This document shows positions 1 to 9,092 of a stretch of 64,000 nucleotides of DNA, in pieces. This DNA comes from Rhizorhabdus wittichii RW1 (lineage in GTDB: Bacteria; Pseudomonadota; Alphaproteobacteria; Sphingomonadales; Sphingomonadaceae). Every line of letters starts with the position of its first letter. Position 1 is the stretch's first letter. The notes under the pieces are model-generated. The model saw only the letters and a list, made by a program, of their open reading frames with translations. It was not told the origin of the DNA and did not search any database. The stretch is from contig CP000700.1 in NCBI GenBank assembly GCA_000016765.1, forward strand, positions 246,229-310,228. The letters run 5' to 3'. The position numbers were made by a program, and so were the translations under genes.

Positions 1-3000
1 TCGCAGATTCTCGAGCGGGACGAGACGAAGAAGGTCAGGGCAGCGGGACTGCGCTGGGCCTTCGCCATCTGGCGCCGCTCGGTAGCGATCAAGCGCGCCG
101 TCACGCTGTCTCCCGCTTATCGCCTCTTCGTGCCGACGATCGATGGCGAATTCATCCGCGCGTCGGAGGCGGTCTTCTCCTCGGCCTGGCCAGACCGCAC
201 CTTGGGCTACGATCTGCAGCAATTTCTCGAGCTCGCGCCTGCCGGCTCCGCCGATCTAGCCGAGGTGCGCGCCCGGCGGCTGGCCGCGCCGTCCGCCGCC
301 GTGTTTGGAACGCGGTTCGTGGACGACTGGACGGATTTTCTAATCGGGATTGGAGTGCAGCGAGGCCTCGAGCCGCGGACGAAGGAGCTTCAGCATTATG
401 TCAGCGCCGGACGGGTGACGAGCTTCGATTTCCTCAAGGACCTCGGGTTCCCTGACAGTTTCGGATCACTGTTGAAAAAGGACATCGCGACCCGGCCGGG
501 AGTTTCGCTCGGGCTGCCTACATCGACCGATTATGATGTCGGGGCGGTGTGGTGGATGCCAGGGCAAGCAGATGTCGACGCCTTCAGCGACGAGGCGCTC
601 GACGCCTATGCCAAGCTCGTTCTTGCCTGGATCGGGCGTGCCACGCACCGGCATCTCTGGATGCCGGTCAAACATCGATACAATCATCGCTCGGACAATC
701 GCGATTGGCCCACACCGCTAGCGGCTTTTCTGCGATCCGCCGCATGGCTGCCCTGCGAAGAGCCGGGCGCCGACGGGCTGAAGCGGTCGCGGCAGGAAGG
801 CGCCAAGGTCTGGCTTCCGCGCGGAAGTGATCGCTTCCCGCCGTTCCTTCGCCGCTTGTCTTATAAGCTCGCCCGGGCGCTGGACCGAACGCCCGACGCG
901 GTCGCCGATACCCTGCGTAAGCATGCCGGGCTCAAGACCTTCAATGCGCCCGACACGTTGCTCGAACAGGCAGGCTTTTTGGCCGAACAATTTGCCCAAG
1001 GCTGCGTCCGGCGGTTTCACGAGCGCGAGCTCGTCAACATCTATGCACGCTGCTGGGCCCGGCTTGCCGAGAAATATGGGGCGGAAGATGCGACCGTGCC
1101 GCCGGGCAAGCCACCCGCGACGCTGTTGGTGCGCAGGCGAGGCCAGCTCGGCTTTGCCACAGTGGCGGCCGGTGCCGCCGAAACGATCTATGTTCGGGAC
1201 AGCACGGATCTGATCGCGACGAGCCTTGTCGAGGTGCTTGGCGATCCGCTGCTCGACGTCCGCGGGGCCGAGCCGGAGCGCCTGGGCGTGCTCCTTCACA
1301 AGCTGTACGGCAACGGTGTGCGGCGAACCTCGCAGCTCGCTTACGCGATCGAGGTCGATGGATCGCCTCTCGAAGAGCTTGGCCTGGGCCCCAAGCTGGT
1401 AAGCTGCTGTCCCTGGCTGCGCTTGATGCTCGCCGTGGCGCTCGAGGCCCTCGACAGTGTCGATCTCAATCGCTTGCCGGCGGACCGTGCTGCCATTCTG
1501 CAAACGCTCGATCGGCTCGAGCTTCATCAGACCGCCGCGCTTCGCTTCCTGCTGAACGGCCAGGATGTAACACCGCCCACGGCGCGCGGAGCCTACCAGT
1601 TCGAGCGGGCCGAGGGCGAGCCAGTGCTTGTGGTCATGGGAACCGGCCCGCTCGACTGGGCCAAGATCGAAGCGGCGTTGCCGGCGATCGGTGAAGCTAT
1701 CGGGCATTCGGCGGTTGTGCCGCACATGAAGCTGCTGGCTCGCCAGCTGCTGCTCGACGATGTGGCGGTCGACGAGCAGCCTTCAGGTCAAGAGGACCTG
1801 CTGCGTCTGTGCCGCGAGCTGGAACTCACCGAACAGGCGGGCGAAGCCGCGCGTGACGCGCTTGGCGAAAGACTGGACCAGTCGGCGCCCTGGCTTCGCG
1901 CAGTGGTCTTCCACCATGGCGGGGAGAACGCGTTCGAGACCTGGATGCAAGGCGAGGCCGCCGCGCTGGAGCATGCGGGCGCAGCGGCCGAGCAGTTGCG
2001 ATCCCTGTTGCCTGCGGTGAGCAGCGTGGACGAAATCGTGGCGGCGGCCCGGGCTTCGCTTTCGGCAGGGGAGCTGCGCGAACGGCTGGGCCTGGAGTTC
2101 GAGAGCTTCAATGCCAGCCTGGTTGCGACGGGAAGCGCGCCGGACGTCGACCCGCAGGGCCAGCAGCAGCAGCTCGACTTCTATATCGCGGACAATCGCA
2201 TCCTGATCGTCGACGCGCTTCGCAATCTGACAGCGCCGACGCTGCTCGCGTTCACGCCCGATCCGCGCTACAAGGCGGCCGTCGAAGCCTTGGGCGCCCT
2301 CAAGCCCGATCCCGATTGGCTCCTGCGATATGAGCGGATACCCGAGCCGCTCCTGGCCGGTCATGTGGCGGCATGGTTGGCGGCGACAGGCGCGCCGGCA
2401 CTCGGGGAGAATCCGGAAGGGCTAGGCGATCTCGCAGCCGTTCGCACCGGCAATGCCACTATCTTGCGTCAGGTCGCTCGTACAGCGCCGCCGCTCGTGC
2501 GCGCCTGGGGCGTGCAGCATTCAGTTTCGGTGGGTGATCTGTGGCGCGACGCCGGGCAAGTGGAGACGGAACTTCGCCGCCGGCTCGACGATGCAGGCGC
2601 GTTCGACTGCCGCCTGTGGGATGAAGCCGAGCTCCTGATATGGCTGGAGAAGCTCGGCGCCTGGCCCTCCGGCATGAAGCACAGCCTTGATCGCGCTGTG
2701 CTCGGCGTTCCTGAAACCGACATTGAAGCGGCGGCGCAAAAGGCGAGGGAGGAGCGGGAGAGACGCAGTCGCGAAGCGCGATCGGTGCGGCTCAATGGGA
2801 CGCTGCGCGATCCGCTCGAGGTGGACTGGCTCAGTCTTTCCGCCGAGCTGGCCGGCAGCCTGTCAAAGAAGCTTCTGAACCGGCCGATCGGCAGCTTTGC
2901 ACAGCTGGCCGCCGGGGGAGGCGGACGCGGCTGGCGCCGGGGATCGGGATCCGGCGGCGGGGGCGGTGGCGGCGCCTATAGCGGAATACCGCAAGAGAAG

Positions 3001-3426
3001 AAGGATATGATCGGCCGGCTGGGCGAGCTTACGGTCTATCACTGGCTGAAGGCTCGGCAACCTGGTCAGGATATCGACCGATGCTGGGTGTCGGGTAATT
3101 CCGGGCCTTTCGTCGGCAAGGAAGGACGGGACAATCTTGGCTATGATTTCCGGATCAGCTTCAACAAGCAAGTCTGGTATATCGAGGTGAAGGCGAGCAC
3201 CGAAGATCCTTGCCAGTTCGAGATGGGAGAGACCGAGGTACGGTGGGCGCGAGACATTGCCCGCTCTCGAGCGGCTGACCGCTATGTGATCGCCTATGTG
3301 GCCAATGTGGGCCAAACCGGCGCCACGACCATCGATATCCTCCCCAATCCGCTCGGCCCTGAGGCTGACGGCGTGGTGAACATCGCGGGGGATAGCATTC
3401 GCTACACTTTCGACCGCCGACGCTAG
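1..3426 (+). CDS. DUF3883 (sacsin-like) large protein, 5' end outside window
   Basis: The reading frame is open from the first base, so the gene starts upstream; a GTG at 130 is only an internal candidate. At least 1,098 residues are visible. Most of it matches nothing I can name. Counting from that GTG, a glycine-rich linker lies at about residues 928-956, followed by a C-terminal DUF3883 domain of about 140 residues containing GRLGE, GYDF and the IEVKAS stretch, the pattern of a PD-(D/E)XK-type nuclease fold. Proteins with this tail often carry an N-terminal sacsin/HSP90-like ATPase-related domain and occur near restriction or defence genes; that part would lie outside the window. Function is therefore unknown, with defence as inference. 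It ends 321 bases before the cold shock gene. Confidence 0.75.
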   Translation, partial: SQILERDETKKVRAAGLRWAFAIWRRSVAIKRAVTLSPAYRLFVPTIDGEFIRASEAVFSSAWPDRTLGYDLQQFLELAPAGSADLAEVRARRLAAPSAAVFGTRFVDDWTDFLIGIGVQRGLEPRTKELQHYVSAGRVTSFDFLKDLGFPDSFGSLLKKDIATRPGVSLGLPTSTDYDVGAVWWMPGQADVDAFSDEALDAYAKLVLAWIGRATHRHLWMPVKHRYNHRSDNRDWPTPLAAFLRSAAWLPCEEPGADGLKRSRQEGAKVWLPRGSDRFPPFLRRLSYKLARALDRTPDAVADTLRKHAGLKTFNAPDTLLEQAGFLAEQFAQGCVRRFHERELVNIYARCWARLAEKYGAEDATVPPGKPPATLLVRRRGQLGFATVAAGAAETIYVRDSTDLIATSLVEVLGDPLLDVRGAEPERLGVLLHKLYGNGVRRTSQLAYAIEVDGSPLEELGLGPKLVSCCPWLRLMLAVALEALDSVDLNRLPADRAAILQTLDRLELHQTAALRFLLNGQDVTPPTARGAYQFERAEGEPVLVVMGTGPLDWAKIEAALPAIGEAIGHSAVVPHMKLLARQLLLDDVAVDEQPSGQEDLLRLCRELELTEQAGEAARDALGERLDQSAPWLRAVVFHHGGENAFETWMQGEAAALEHAGAAAEQLRSLLPAVSSVDEIVAAARASLSAGELRERLGLEFESFNASLVATGSAPDVDPQGQQQQLDFYIADNRILIVDALRNLTAPTLLAFTPDPRYKAAVEALGALKPDPDWLLRYERIPEPLLAGHVAAWLAATGAPALGENPEGLGDLAAVRTGNATILRQVARTAPPLVRAWGVQHSVSVGDLWRDAGQVETELRRRLDDAGAFDCRLWDEAELLIWLEKLGAWPSGMKHSLDRAVLGVPETDIEAAAQKAREERERRSREARSVRLNGTLRDPLEVDWLSLSAELAGSLSKKLLNRPIGSFAQLAAGGGGRGWRRGSGSGGGGGGGAYSGIPQEKKDMIGRLGELTVYHWLKARQPGQDIDRCWVSGNSGPFVGKEGRDNLGYDFRISFNKQVWYIEVKASTEDPCQFEMGETEVRWARDIARSRAADRYVIAYVANVGQTGATTIDILPNPLGPEADGVVNIAGDSIRYTFDRRR

Positions 3427-3747
3427 GACGGCAAGTGGGTTAAGGGTTCTGATCAGATAGGGTAGGATCGACGGGGATCGAGTCTCTTCAGACCCCCTTC
3501 TGAATCTCGATCTGCCGGCAGCGAGGGCGACCTTGCGGCCGGCCTTCATCTTATGGATCTGCGCCGCGTGTTCGTCGTCGGGCATGGCGGGCTTGTTTTT
3601 GCGTGATCAGGCCCCATATATTGCCTGCTACAGTCGCAAATAGACGGTCTTTCGGTGCTTTGCGGCTCTGCTCTTCCTTCTTTCCCTGCTCCTCGCAGCA
3701 CGAGGATTCCCGATCTCCGGGAGCCCGATCCTAGAAGGATATCTCAC
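3427..3747. other. Gap without a supported gene
   Basis: About 320 bases between the large DUF3883 gene and the cold shock gene. A leftward frame starting at 3585 begins MPDDEHAAQIHKMKAGR, which looks protein-like, but it runs straight into the antisense of the upstream gene and has no convincing family match. It may be a gene remnant. The promoter of the cold shock gene should lie near 3600-3730, but I cannot assign boxes. Confidence 0.4.
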
Positions 3748-3963
3748 ATGAGCACCATCACCGGCACCGTCAAATTCTTCAACGCCGACAAGGGTTATGG
3801 CTTCATCGCCCCCGAAACCGGCGGACAGGATGCGTTCGTCCACATCTCGGCAGTCGAGCGCGCGGGCTTTAACACGCTCAACCAGAACCAGCGGCTCAGC
3901 TATGAACTGGAAACCGACCGCCGCGGCAAGACCAGCGCGGTCAACCTGCAAACGCAGGACTGA
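3748..3963 (+). CDS. cspA: Cold shock protein, CspA family
   Basis: A 71-residue single OB-fold cold shock domain that binds single-stranded nucleic acid and acts as an RNA chaperone in the cytoplasm. The two RNA-binding motifs are visible: KGYGFI (RNP1) near residue 16 and DAFVHI (RNP2) near residue 31. Length is normal for the family. The ATG is preceded by AGAAGGA at a good distance, which rejects the longer upstream in-frame extension. A strong hairpin terminator follows within 15 bases, so it is a single-gene unit. It is probably one of several csp paralogues in the cell. Confidence 0.95.
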   Translation: MSTITGTVKFFNADKGYGFIAPETGGQDAFVHISAVERAGFNTLNQNQRLSYELETDRRGKTSAVNLQTQD

Positions 3964-3973
3964 GCGACGAGGA

Positions 3974-4004
3974 GGGCGGCATGAAATGCCGCCCTTTGGT
4001 TTTT
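3974..4004 (+). terminator. Rho-independent terminator after cspA
   Basis: A perfect 9-bp stem, GGGCGGCAT and ATGCCGCCC with loop GAA, followed by TTTGGTTTTTA. It begins ten bases after the cspA stop codon. Confidence 0.9.
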
Positions 4005-4021
4005 ATTCGAAAGGATTGTTC

Positions 4022-4243
4022 ATGGCGAATGACGCTGAGCATTATCGCGGGCTGGCGGCCCGCGCCCAGGCGGAAGCTGACGCGGCGACCCTCAGCAATG
4101 CCCGCGACCGCGCACTGAGGTCCGTTGCGGCCTTCGAGACCATGGCGCTTCAGCACGAACATACCGCCAAGCGCCGAGCGGAGCGCGAGGCCTCCACTGC
4201 GGCGGACCGGTTGGTCGCATTCGGCCCCCCTGTGTTGCAATAG
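4022..4243 (+). CDS. Small hypothetical protein, alanine-rich
   Basis: A 73-residue protein, rich in Ala, Arg and Glu, predicted mostly helical, with no signal peptide or membrane segment. The start is an ATG seven bases after AAAGGA, just past the cspA terminator, so the longer in-frame extension reading back through cspA is not used. It resembles small helical proteins that are widespread in sphingomonads but have no assigned function. Confidence 0.65.
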   Translation: MANDAEHYRGLAARAQAEADAATLSNARDRALRSVAAFETMALQHEHTAKRRAEREASTAADRLVAFGPPVLQ

Positions 4244-4376
4244 CGGGCAGACTACCCGTGCGCGCCGTTATGGAAGCGCATCCGCTCTCTCTTTTTCGTT
4301 AGCGTGCAACGGACCTCGGCATGTCGGATACTCGTTCCGGCGGCAGTGCCGATGCGCTGCGCGCCGGTCCGCCTGC

Positions 4377-4577
4377 TTAGCTGTCGAGCGGCATGGCGGC
4401 GATAAGCGCCGCGCTTCTGGGATCGATGTCCTCGAGCCCGCCTTTGGCGAGCGCGGTGTCGATGGCATGCTGAAGCCTCGCGATCACCATATCGTCGTCG
4501 ATCTCGTCGAGGAAAGTCAGCGCCAGGCGCATCAGGCCAACTGCCACCGCCCGGCCCCGCGTGTCACTCGCATCCAT
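4377..4577 (-). CDS. Small hypothetical protein
   Basis: A 66-residue acidic, helical protein with no recognised domain. I chose the ATG at 4577 because AGGAAGG lies just upstream of it on the minus strand; an in-frame extension to 4643 lacks such a site. It converges on the 73-residue gene at 4022-4243. Confidence 0.6.
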   Translation of the reverse strand: MDASDTRGRAVAVGLMRLALTFLDEIDDDMVIARLQHAIDTALAKGGLEDIDPRSAALIAAMPLDS

Positions 4578-5088
4578 CGCCTGACCTTCCTGCCAACTGT
4601 CGAAGCGAAAGCGTAAGGAGCGATCTCCCGAACTCCCGCGCACTGGACGCGGGAGCCGCCGGAGCTGCTAACATGCGAACACACATGCGCCGCCACCTTT
4701 AACCCTGAGGTCTGGACATGCGCAGCGGCACCCCGGGAACCGATGGTTCCGAGTTGCTCGCGTTCGCGGGATTAGCAGTCCCGGCGCCGCCCTTTTCGCA
4801 GCGCGTTGGCGGTCTACCAAAGCTGGCCGACAAGGCCAAGCCATGATGCCTGCCGGCGCCCTCATGGACGATATCGCTATGTCATCTTTGGGCGTCTGGC
4901 GAACAAACGCGTCTGGGCAGAAAAATGAGCCTCCAGGAATGCTCCGCCTTTAGCTCATTGGTAACGGCGATCCTCTATGTATCGAGAAGACAGAGCGGGG
5001 GGGTCAAGCGGCTCGCGGCGCCGACCAGCGCTGCGGGCCGCACTCACCGGCTCTTCTGTTCGTGGTGATCCAGAAAGACCCTTGCGCG
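4578..5088. other. Intergenic stretch with no supported gene
   Basis: About 510 bases. Short frames exist on both strands (for example leftward 4668-4865), but they are arginine- and cysteine-rich and have no ribosome binding site. The only notable structure is the palindrome at 4736-4750. Confidence 0.5.
4736..4750. repeat. Perfect 15-bp palindrome
   Basis: GGAACCGATGGTTCC, two 6-bp arms around GAT. It could be an operator. It contains GGAAC on both strands, but no CGTT lies 16-17 bases downstream on either, so it is not a normal EcfG promoter. Confidence 0.5.
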
Positions 5089-5976
5089 TCATCCGCCGTT
5101 CGCCGCGCCATTTTCGACGATTTCCCGCTCAAGCCAGGCGACGAAGCGCCCATCCTCGAAATTCGCCGGTGTCAGGGCATACGCCCCGTCCTTGGCCATC
5201 GCAGCCCCCATCTCCCCATCCTCCGCGATCCCCGCGTCGCCGGGAAGCACGATCCGCAGCTGGCCGATTGTCGTCTCTTCGCGGCGCAGACCGACCTGCC
5301 ATTCACGAGCGAAGCCGTCCTCGCCAAGGTCCCGCATGATCGTGCAATCCACACCGTGACAGTCGAGTTTGTCGCGGAGCGCGATGAGCGCCTCGAGCGC
5401 GTCCCGCTCGAAGGCCGATCCCACCGGCATGAAGCAGCGCGCGCTCTTGATGGCTTGCGCATAACCGCGCCGCGCCACCGCCTTGCCTGTCGGATCGACC
5501 GTACAGACAAGCAGCACGAGATGAGGACCTGGGAGGTCCAAATCACCCTCGATGCCGAGTTCCACGACCAGCGGCGAGGCATGGCCGAAAAGGACGGCGC
5601 GCGGCGTGACCGCCTGGGCGAGTAGCAGAAGAAAGCCCTGCCGCGCCTGCTGCAGGATAAGCGTGCGGGCTAGCGCGCCGTTCCAGTAGGGGCCGCTGCG
5701 GGTCCAGAGGAGTTCGCTCAGGCGGTGGCCGCTGGTGAGAACCACCTGGCCGGCAGCCTCCACGAGCGCATCGAGCTCGTCCGTGAGGCCAAGTTCGCTT
5801 CTGTGGGCGGGCCCCGGCAACACGTTGCGGCCGGCGCGCGCCATCAGCGACCACAGGCCGCGCCCAAGATCCGAGGCGATCCGCTCAGGCTTCTCGCCGG
5901 GCAGCGGCGGAAGCGCGTTGTCCAGGGAGATGGAAAGAAATTCGGGCGCGGAGATCCGCGCAAAGCCGTCCTGCAT
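5089..5976 (-). CDS. Conserved hypothetical protein, short relative of the DUF1173 protein at 21979
   Basis: A 295-residue soluble protein of unknown function. The ATG at 5976 is preceded on the minus strand by a purine-rich AGGAGGGGG, which favours it over the in-frame ATG at 5997. Its second half is recognisably related to the C-terminal half of the protein at 21979-23274: both carry GPxLVLxV, then YAQ.I.S.R.F.PV.S.FER, then a helix and a G(V/I)D strand. An upstream block, L.R.LW.LM..AG, also matches. It lacks the N-terminal cysteine-bearing region of that relative. It has no signal peptide. Confidence 0.75.
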   Translation of the reverse strand: MQDGFARISAPEFLSISLDNALPPLPGEKPERIASDLGRGLWSLMARAGRNVLPGPAHRSELGLTDELDALVEAAGQVVLTSGHRLSELLWTRSGPYWNGALARTLILQQARQGFLLLLAQAVTPRAVLFGHASPLVVELGIEGDLDLPGPHLVLLVCTVDPTGKAVARRGYAQAIKSARCFMPVGSAFERDALEALIALRDKLDCHGVDCTIMRDLGEDGFAREWQVGLRREETTIGQLRIVLPGDAGIAEDGEMGAAMAKDGAYALTPANFEDGRFVAWLEREIVENGAANGG

Positions 5977-6076
5977 GATCGTCGCCCCCTCCTGCAAGTC
6001 TGCCGTCTCTCTCCTCGTTCAGCAAGGCATGGTGACTACCGAGAGTCGAACCACGACGCTGTGACCACTCGACCGT

Positions 6077-6637
6077 CTAGCTGCGTGCGGGCGTCGTGCC
6101 CGCCGCCTGGGGCGCCGCGGGCCAGTCGCCATCGGCGAGCTCAGGCAGCGCCTCGAACCATGTCCTCTCATGATGCAGGGTGAAGCCCTTGCAGCCAAAG
6201 TCGAGATCGCTGCGTGCGACTGCGCGCAGGGTCTCGCCAATGCCGCCCACGCCGCCTGAGCGTATGACCACGTAGCTCACGGTGCCGTCCGCGCAGGTCA
6301 CCAGGGCCTCGACCACGGTGCCGACCACCTCGCCATCCGATGCCGTGACGGGGAGGCCCGTGATCCCGGTGGCCGTAAAGAGCGTGGGCAGCGCCGAGCG
6401 TCGGCTCGCTTCGCTGGCGGACTGGCCGCCATCTTCATAGGCGCGCTGCCGGCCTAGCCAGCGCCAGATGCCAATCAGGTTGACCAGCGTCAGGAAGCCG
6501 TTGGTCGCCAGCAGATTTGTCTGCCCGGTCGAGAGCCCGACCACGGACCAACAGATCGAGCCTAGCGTAAAGACGACGAAGCCCCAGCCGGTGACGCGAG
6601 CACCGAGATTGGCGGCTGTCATCATGGCGGCGATCAT
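6077..6637 (-). CDS. PRC-barrel domain membrane protein
   Basis: A protein of 186 residues counted from the ATG at 6637. Two hydrophobic segments lie in the first 60 residues (GWGFVVFTLGSICWSVVGL, then FLTLVNLIGIWRWL). A PRC-barrel-like domain follows at about residues 85-155 (GLPV...GEVVGTVVEALV). The 6637 ATG has no clear ribosome binding site; a CTG at 6676, thirteen codons upstream in frame, sits six bases after TAGGAG and may be the true start. PRC-barrels occur in ribosome maturation, photosynthetic and stress-envelope proteins; the role here is unknown. Confidence 0.75.
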   Translation of the reverse strand: MIAAMMTAANLGARVTGWGFVVFTLGSICWSVVGLSTGQTNLLATNGFLTLVNLIGIWRWLGRQRAYEDGGQSASEASRRSALPTLFTATGITGLPVTASDGEVVGTVVEALVTCADGTVSYVVIRSGGVGGIGETLRAVARSDLDFGCKGFTLHHERTWFEALPELADGDWPAAPQAAGTTPARS

Positions 6638-6745
6638 CGTCGCGATCGGGGCGATCCATCCGGCGGCGTCTTCCAGCTTGCTCTCCTATCGCTTGGCCAG
6701 ACGTCCGATCGGTCGGTTGGGAGGTCCGTGACCCTGGCATCGATC

Positions 6746-6770
6746 GGAACCCCCGCTCCGCGGTGACGTT
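6746..6770 (+). promoter_or_regulatory. EcfG-type general-stress promoter
   Basis: GGAAC at 6746-6750 and CGTT at 6767-6770, separated by exactly 16 bases, the alphaproteobacterial EcfG consensus (GGAAC-N16/17-CGTT). It lies 25 bases before the SRPBCC gene and would also serve the dehydrogenase that follows. Confidence 0.8.
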
Positions 6771-6794
6771 CCCGAACGAAGGAGATCCGCAGCC

Positions 6795-7358
6795 ATGACA
6801 GATTCTGAAATGCGCAGTCGCACCGCCGGACAGGATGACGCCCCCGTCACCGCGTCGAAAACCGCCGATCCCGATCGCAAGCTGCTGGCCGAGGCGGTGA
6901 CCATCAACCGACCAGCGCGCGAGCTCTATGATTTCTGGCGCGATCCCACGAACCTGGTTTCGTTCATGGACAATATCGTCTCGATCGAGCCGATCGACCG
7001 CGATCGGTCGCGCTGGACCGTGAAGGCACCGGCGGGCCGCGAAGTGTCCTGGGAGTCGGTCATCACCAAGGACGTCCCGGGCGAGGAGATAACCTGGCAG
7101 TCTGCCGAGGGCGCCGACGTCGCCAATAGCGGCCGGATCGAGTTTCGCGATGCGGGGCGGCGCGGCACCGTCGTGCGGGCCGTGATCGCCTATGATCCGC
7201 CCGGCGGCGTGATCGGCGAACTGGTCGCCAAGCTCTTCCAGCGCGAGCCGAGGATCCAGACGCGGCGCGACCTGCGCCGGTTCAAGCAGCTTATGGAAAC
7301 CGGCGAAATCGCCACGAACGCGCGCAATCCGCGCATCCTCGCAGGAGAAGGAAAGTAA
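6795..7358 (+). CDS. SRPBCC family protein (polyketide cyclase/dehydrase-like)
   Basis: A 187-residue protein with a START/SRPBCC fold from about residue 32 ([18 protein letters not shown]) to residue 150. This fold makes a hydrophobic pocket that binds lipids or other small apolar ligands; the ligand here is unknown. The ATG follows GAAGGAG. It is probably co-transcribed with the dehydrogenase five bases downstream, from the EcfG promoter at 6746. Similar membrane-homeostasis SRPBCC genes are common in stress regulons. Confidence 0.88.
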   Translation: MTDSEMRSRTAGQDDAPVTASKTADPDRKLLAEAVTINRPARELYDFWRDPTNLVSFMDNIVSIEPIDRDRSRWTVKAPAGREVSWESVITKDVPGEEITWQSAEGADVANSGRIEFRDAGRRGTVVRAVIAYDPPGGVIGELVAKLFQREPRIQTRRDLRRFKQLMETGEIATNARNPRILAGEGK

Positions 7359-7363
7359 GCGCG

Positions 7364-8563
7364 ATGAAGGCGATCACCTGGCACGGCAAGCACGACGTAC
7401 GCTGCGACACGGTCGACGATCCCGCGATCGTCAATCCGCGCGATGCGATCATCCGCGTGACCTCCACCGCGATCTGCGGGTCGGACCTGCATCTTTATGA
7501 CGGCTATATCCCGACGATGCAGAAGGGCGACATTCTCGGCCACGAGTTCATGGGCGAAGTGGTCGAGGCCGGGCCCAAGAGCAGCCTCAACACCGGACAG
7601 CGCGTCGTCGTGCCGTTCACCATCTCGTGCGGCAGCTGCTACCACTGTTCGAAGACGCAATATTCAGCCTGCGAGAATGCGAACCCGGCCGACAACCAGG
7701 ATATCGGGCGCGAGGGCTATGGCCATCCGATGCCCGGCCTGTTCGGCTACAGCCACATGACCGGAGGCTATGCCGGCGGGCAGGCCGAATATGTCCGCGT
7801 GCCCTTCTCTGATGTCGGCCCGCTCGTTATTCCTGACGAGAGCATCCCGGACGACAAGGTGCTGTTCCTCTCGGACATCCTTCCTACGGGCTGGATGGCG
7901 GCGGAGAATGCCGAGATCGAGCCGGGCGACACAGTGGCGGTCTGGGGCTGCGGTCCGGTCGGCCTGTTCGCGGTGCAGTCGGCTTTCCTGATGGGCGCCG
8001 AGCGGGTTATCGCGATCGATCATTTCCCGCACCGCCTCGAACTTGCGCGCAAATTCGGTGCCGAGACTGTCAATTTCGAAGAGAGCAAAGTTTACGAGGC
8101 GCTGATGGAGATGACGGGCGGGATCGGCCCCGACGCGGCTATCGATTGCGTGGGTCTTGAGGCGCACGGCGCCTTTGCCGACAATATCATCGACCAAATC
8201 AAGGCTTCTACCTTCCTTGGGACCGATCGCATCCACGCCATCCGGCAGGTGATCCTGGCGACCCGCAAGGGCGGGCGTGTCTCGATGCCCGCCGTCTATG
8301 GCGGCTTCGTCGACAAGTTCCCCTTGGGCGCGCTGATGGAGAAGGGCCTGACCCTCAAGACCGGCCAGACGCATGTGCAGCGCTATCTGCAGCCTCTCTA
8401 TGCCGCGATCGCGGAGGACAAGATCGATTCAACCTTCCTTATCAGCCACCGCATGGCGCTCGAGGATGGGCCACTCGGCTATCAGAAATTCCACGACGAG
8501 CAGGACAGCTACACGAAGATCGTTTTGAAGCCAGGGCAGGCAGCGGGCGCAACGGCTGCCTGA
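7364..8563 (+). CDS. Zinc-dependent alcohol dehydrogenase, FdhA-like
   Basis: A 399-residue medium-chain dehydrogenase of the type annotated as glutathione-independent formaldehyde dehydrogenase. Catalytic zinc ligands C38 and the H60-E61 pair (GHE) are present, as is the structural zinc cluster C89, C92, C95, C103. The nucleotide-binding loop WGCGPVG lies near residue 196. Length is normal. The start overlaps a GGAGAAGGAAAG purine run, and the gene lies five bases after the SRPBCC gene, so it should belong to the same EcfG-driven unit. Substrate is not certain; small aldehydes or alcohols and NAD are expected for the family. Confidence 0.92.
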   Translation: MKAITWHGKHDVRCDTVDDPAIVNPRDAIIRVTSTAICGSDLHLYDGYIPTMQKGDILGHEFMGEVVEAGPKSSLNTGQRVVVPFTISCGSCYHCSKTQYSACENANPADNQDIGREGYGHPMPGLFGYSHMTGGYAGGQAEYVRVPFSDVGPLVIPDESIPDDKVLFLSDILPTGWMAAENAEIEPGDTVAVWGCGPVGLFAVQSAFLMGAERVIAIDHFPHRLELARKFGAETVNFEESKVYEALMEMTGGIGPDAAIDCVGLEAHGAFADNIIDQIKASTFLGTDRIHAIRQVILATRKGGRVSMPAVYGGFVDKFPLGALMEKGLTLKTGQTHVQRYLQPLYAAIAEDKIDSTFLISHRMALEDGPLGYQKFHDEQDSYTKIVLKPGQAAGATAA

Positions 8564-8581
8564 CGCTGCACATACGCCTTG

Positions 8582-8938
8582 TCACACGCCCGCGAGCGCG
8601 TCGATGGAAGCCTGTACGTTCTCGTAAGTATAGGGCTTGGTCAGGGTCCGGGCGCCGGCATGGCGCTCGGACGGCGCCTGGAGGTTGCCACCCGTGGCAA
8701 GGACGAACGGGATGCCGCGATCCTGAAGCGCGTCGGCGACCGGCCAGGAGGTTTCCTTGCCCAGGTTGAGGTCGAGGATGGCGAGGTCAAAGCTCTGCGC
8801 TTCGATCTCGGCGAGCGCGTCGGCGACGCTTCCTACGGCCGCGCCGATCCGATGACCCATCATGTCGATGAAATCCTCGAGCATCATGGCGATGAGCGGT
8901 TCGTCCTCAACGACAAGAATGTTGCGTGTGTTTGTCAT
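8582..8938 (-). CDS. Single-domain response regulator
   Basis: A 118-residue receiver domain with no output domain. The acidic pocket ED at residues 11-12, the phospho-acceptor D56 (AILDLNLG) and K101 (LTKPY) are present. The segment PFVLATGG recalls the FAT-GUY receivers, such as SdrG, which act in the alphaproteobacterial general stress phosphorelay, though the final aromatic is replaced by Gly. I chose the ATG at 8938; a TTG at 8974 is possible. It converges on the dehydrogenase operon. Confidence 0.88.
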   Translation of the reverse strand: MTNTRNILVVEDEPLIAMMLEDFIDMMGHRIGAAVGSVADALAEIEAQSFDLAILDLNLGKETSWPVADALQDRGIPFVLATGGNLQAPSERHAGARTLTKPYTYENVQASIDALAGV

Positions 8939-9092
8939 GGGGTCGGCAATATGCCTCCCTTGTAGGCGCGCCAAGCTTTATCCGGCCTGCCCCGCCTGCC
9001 CGGCCTGCACGCCTTTGCAGCCGTCGTCACTCGCTGGATCGTCGTTGCGGCAATGCGGCTGCTCCGTTGGAACAGCCGCGATGCGCAACCGC

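Noticed and set aside
3430..3585. Leftward start at 3585 resembling the beginning of a real protein
   Set aside because: Only about 25 plausible residues before the frame turns into antisense of the upstream gene; too little to call a pseudogene.
4736..4764. Third EcfG promoter (GGAAC and CGTT near 4736)
   Set aside because: The spacing is 20 bases, outside the 16-17 required, and no gene follows.
4668..4865. Leftward 65-codon frame
   Set aside because: Cys/Arg-rich composition, no ribosome binding site and no relatives I can recall.
6020..6062. tRNA-like 3' end on the minus strand (GGTTCGACTC followed by CACCA)
   Set aside because: The bases around the loop do not pair into a T-arm, and no acceptor, D or anticodon stem can be drawn upstream.
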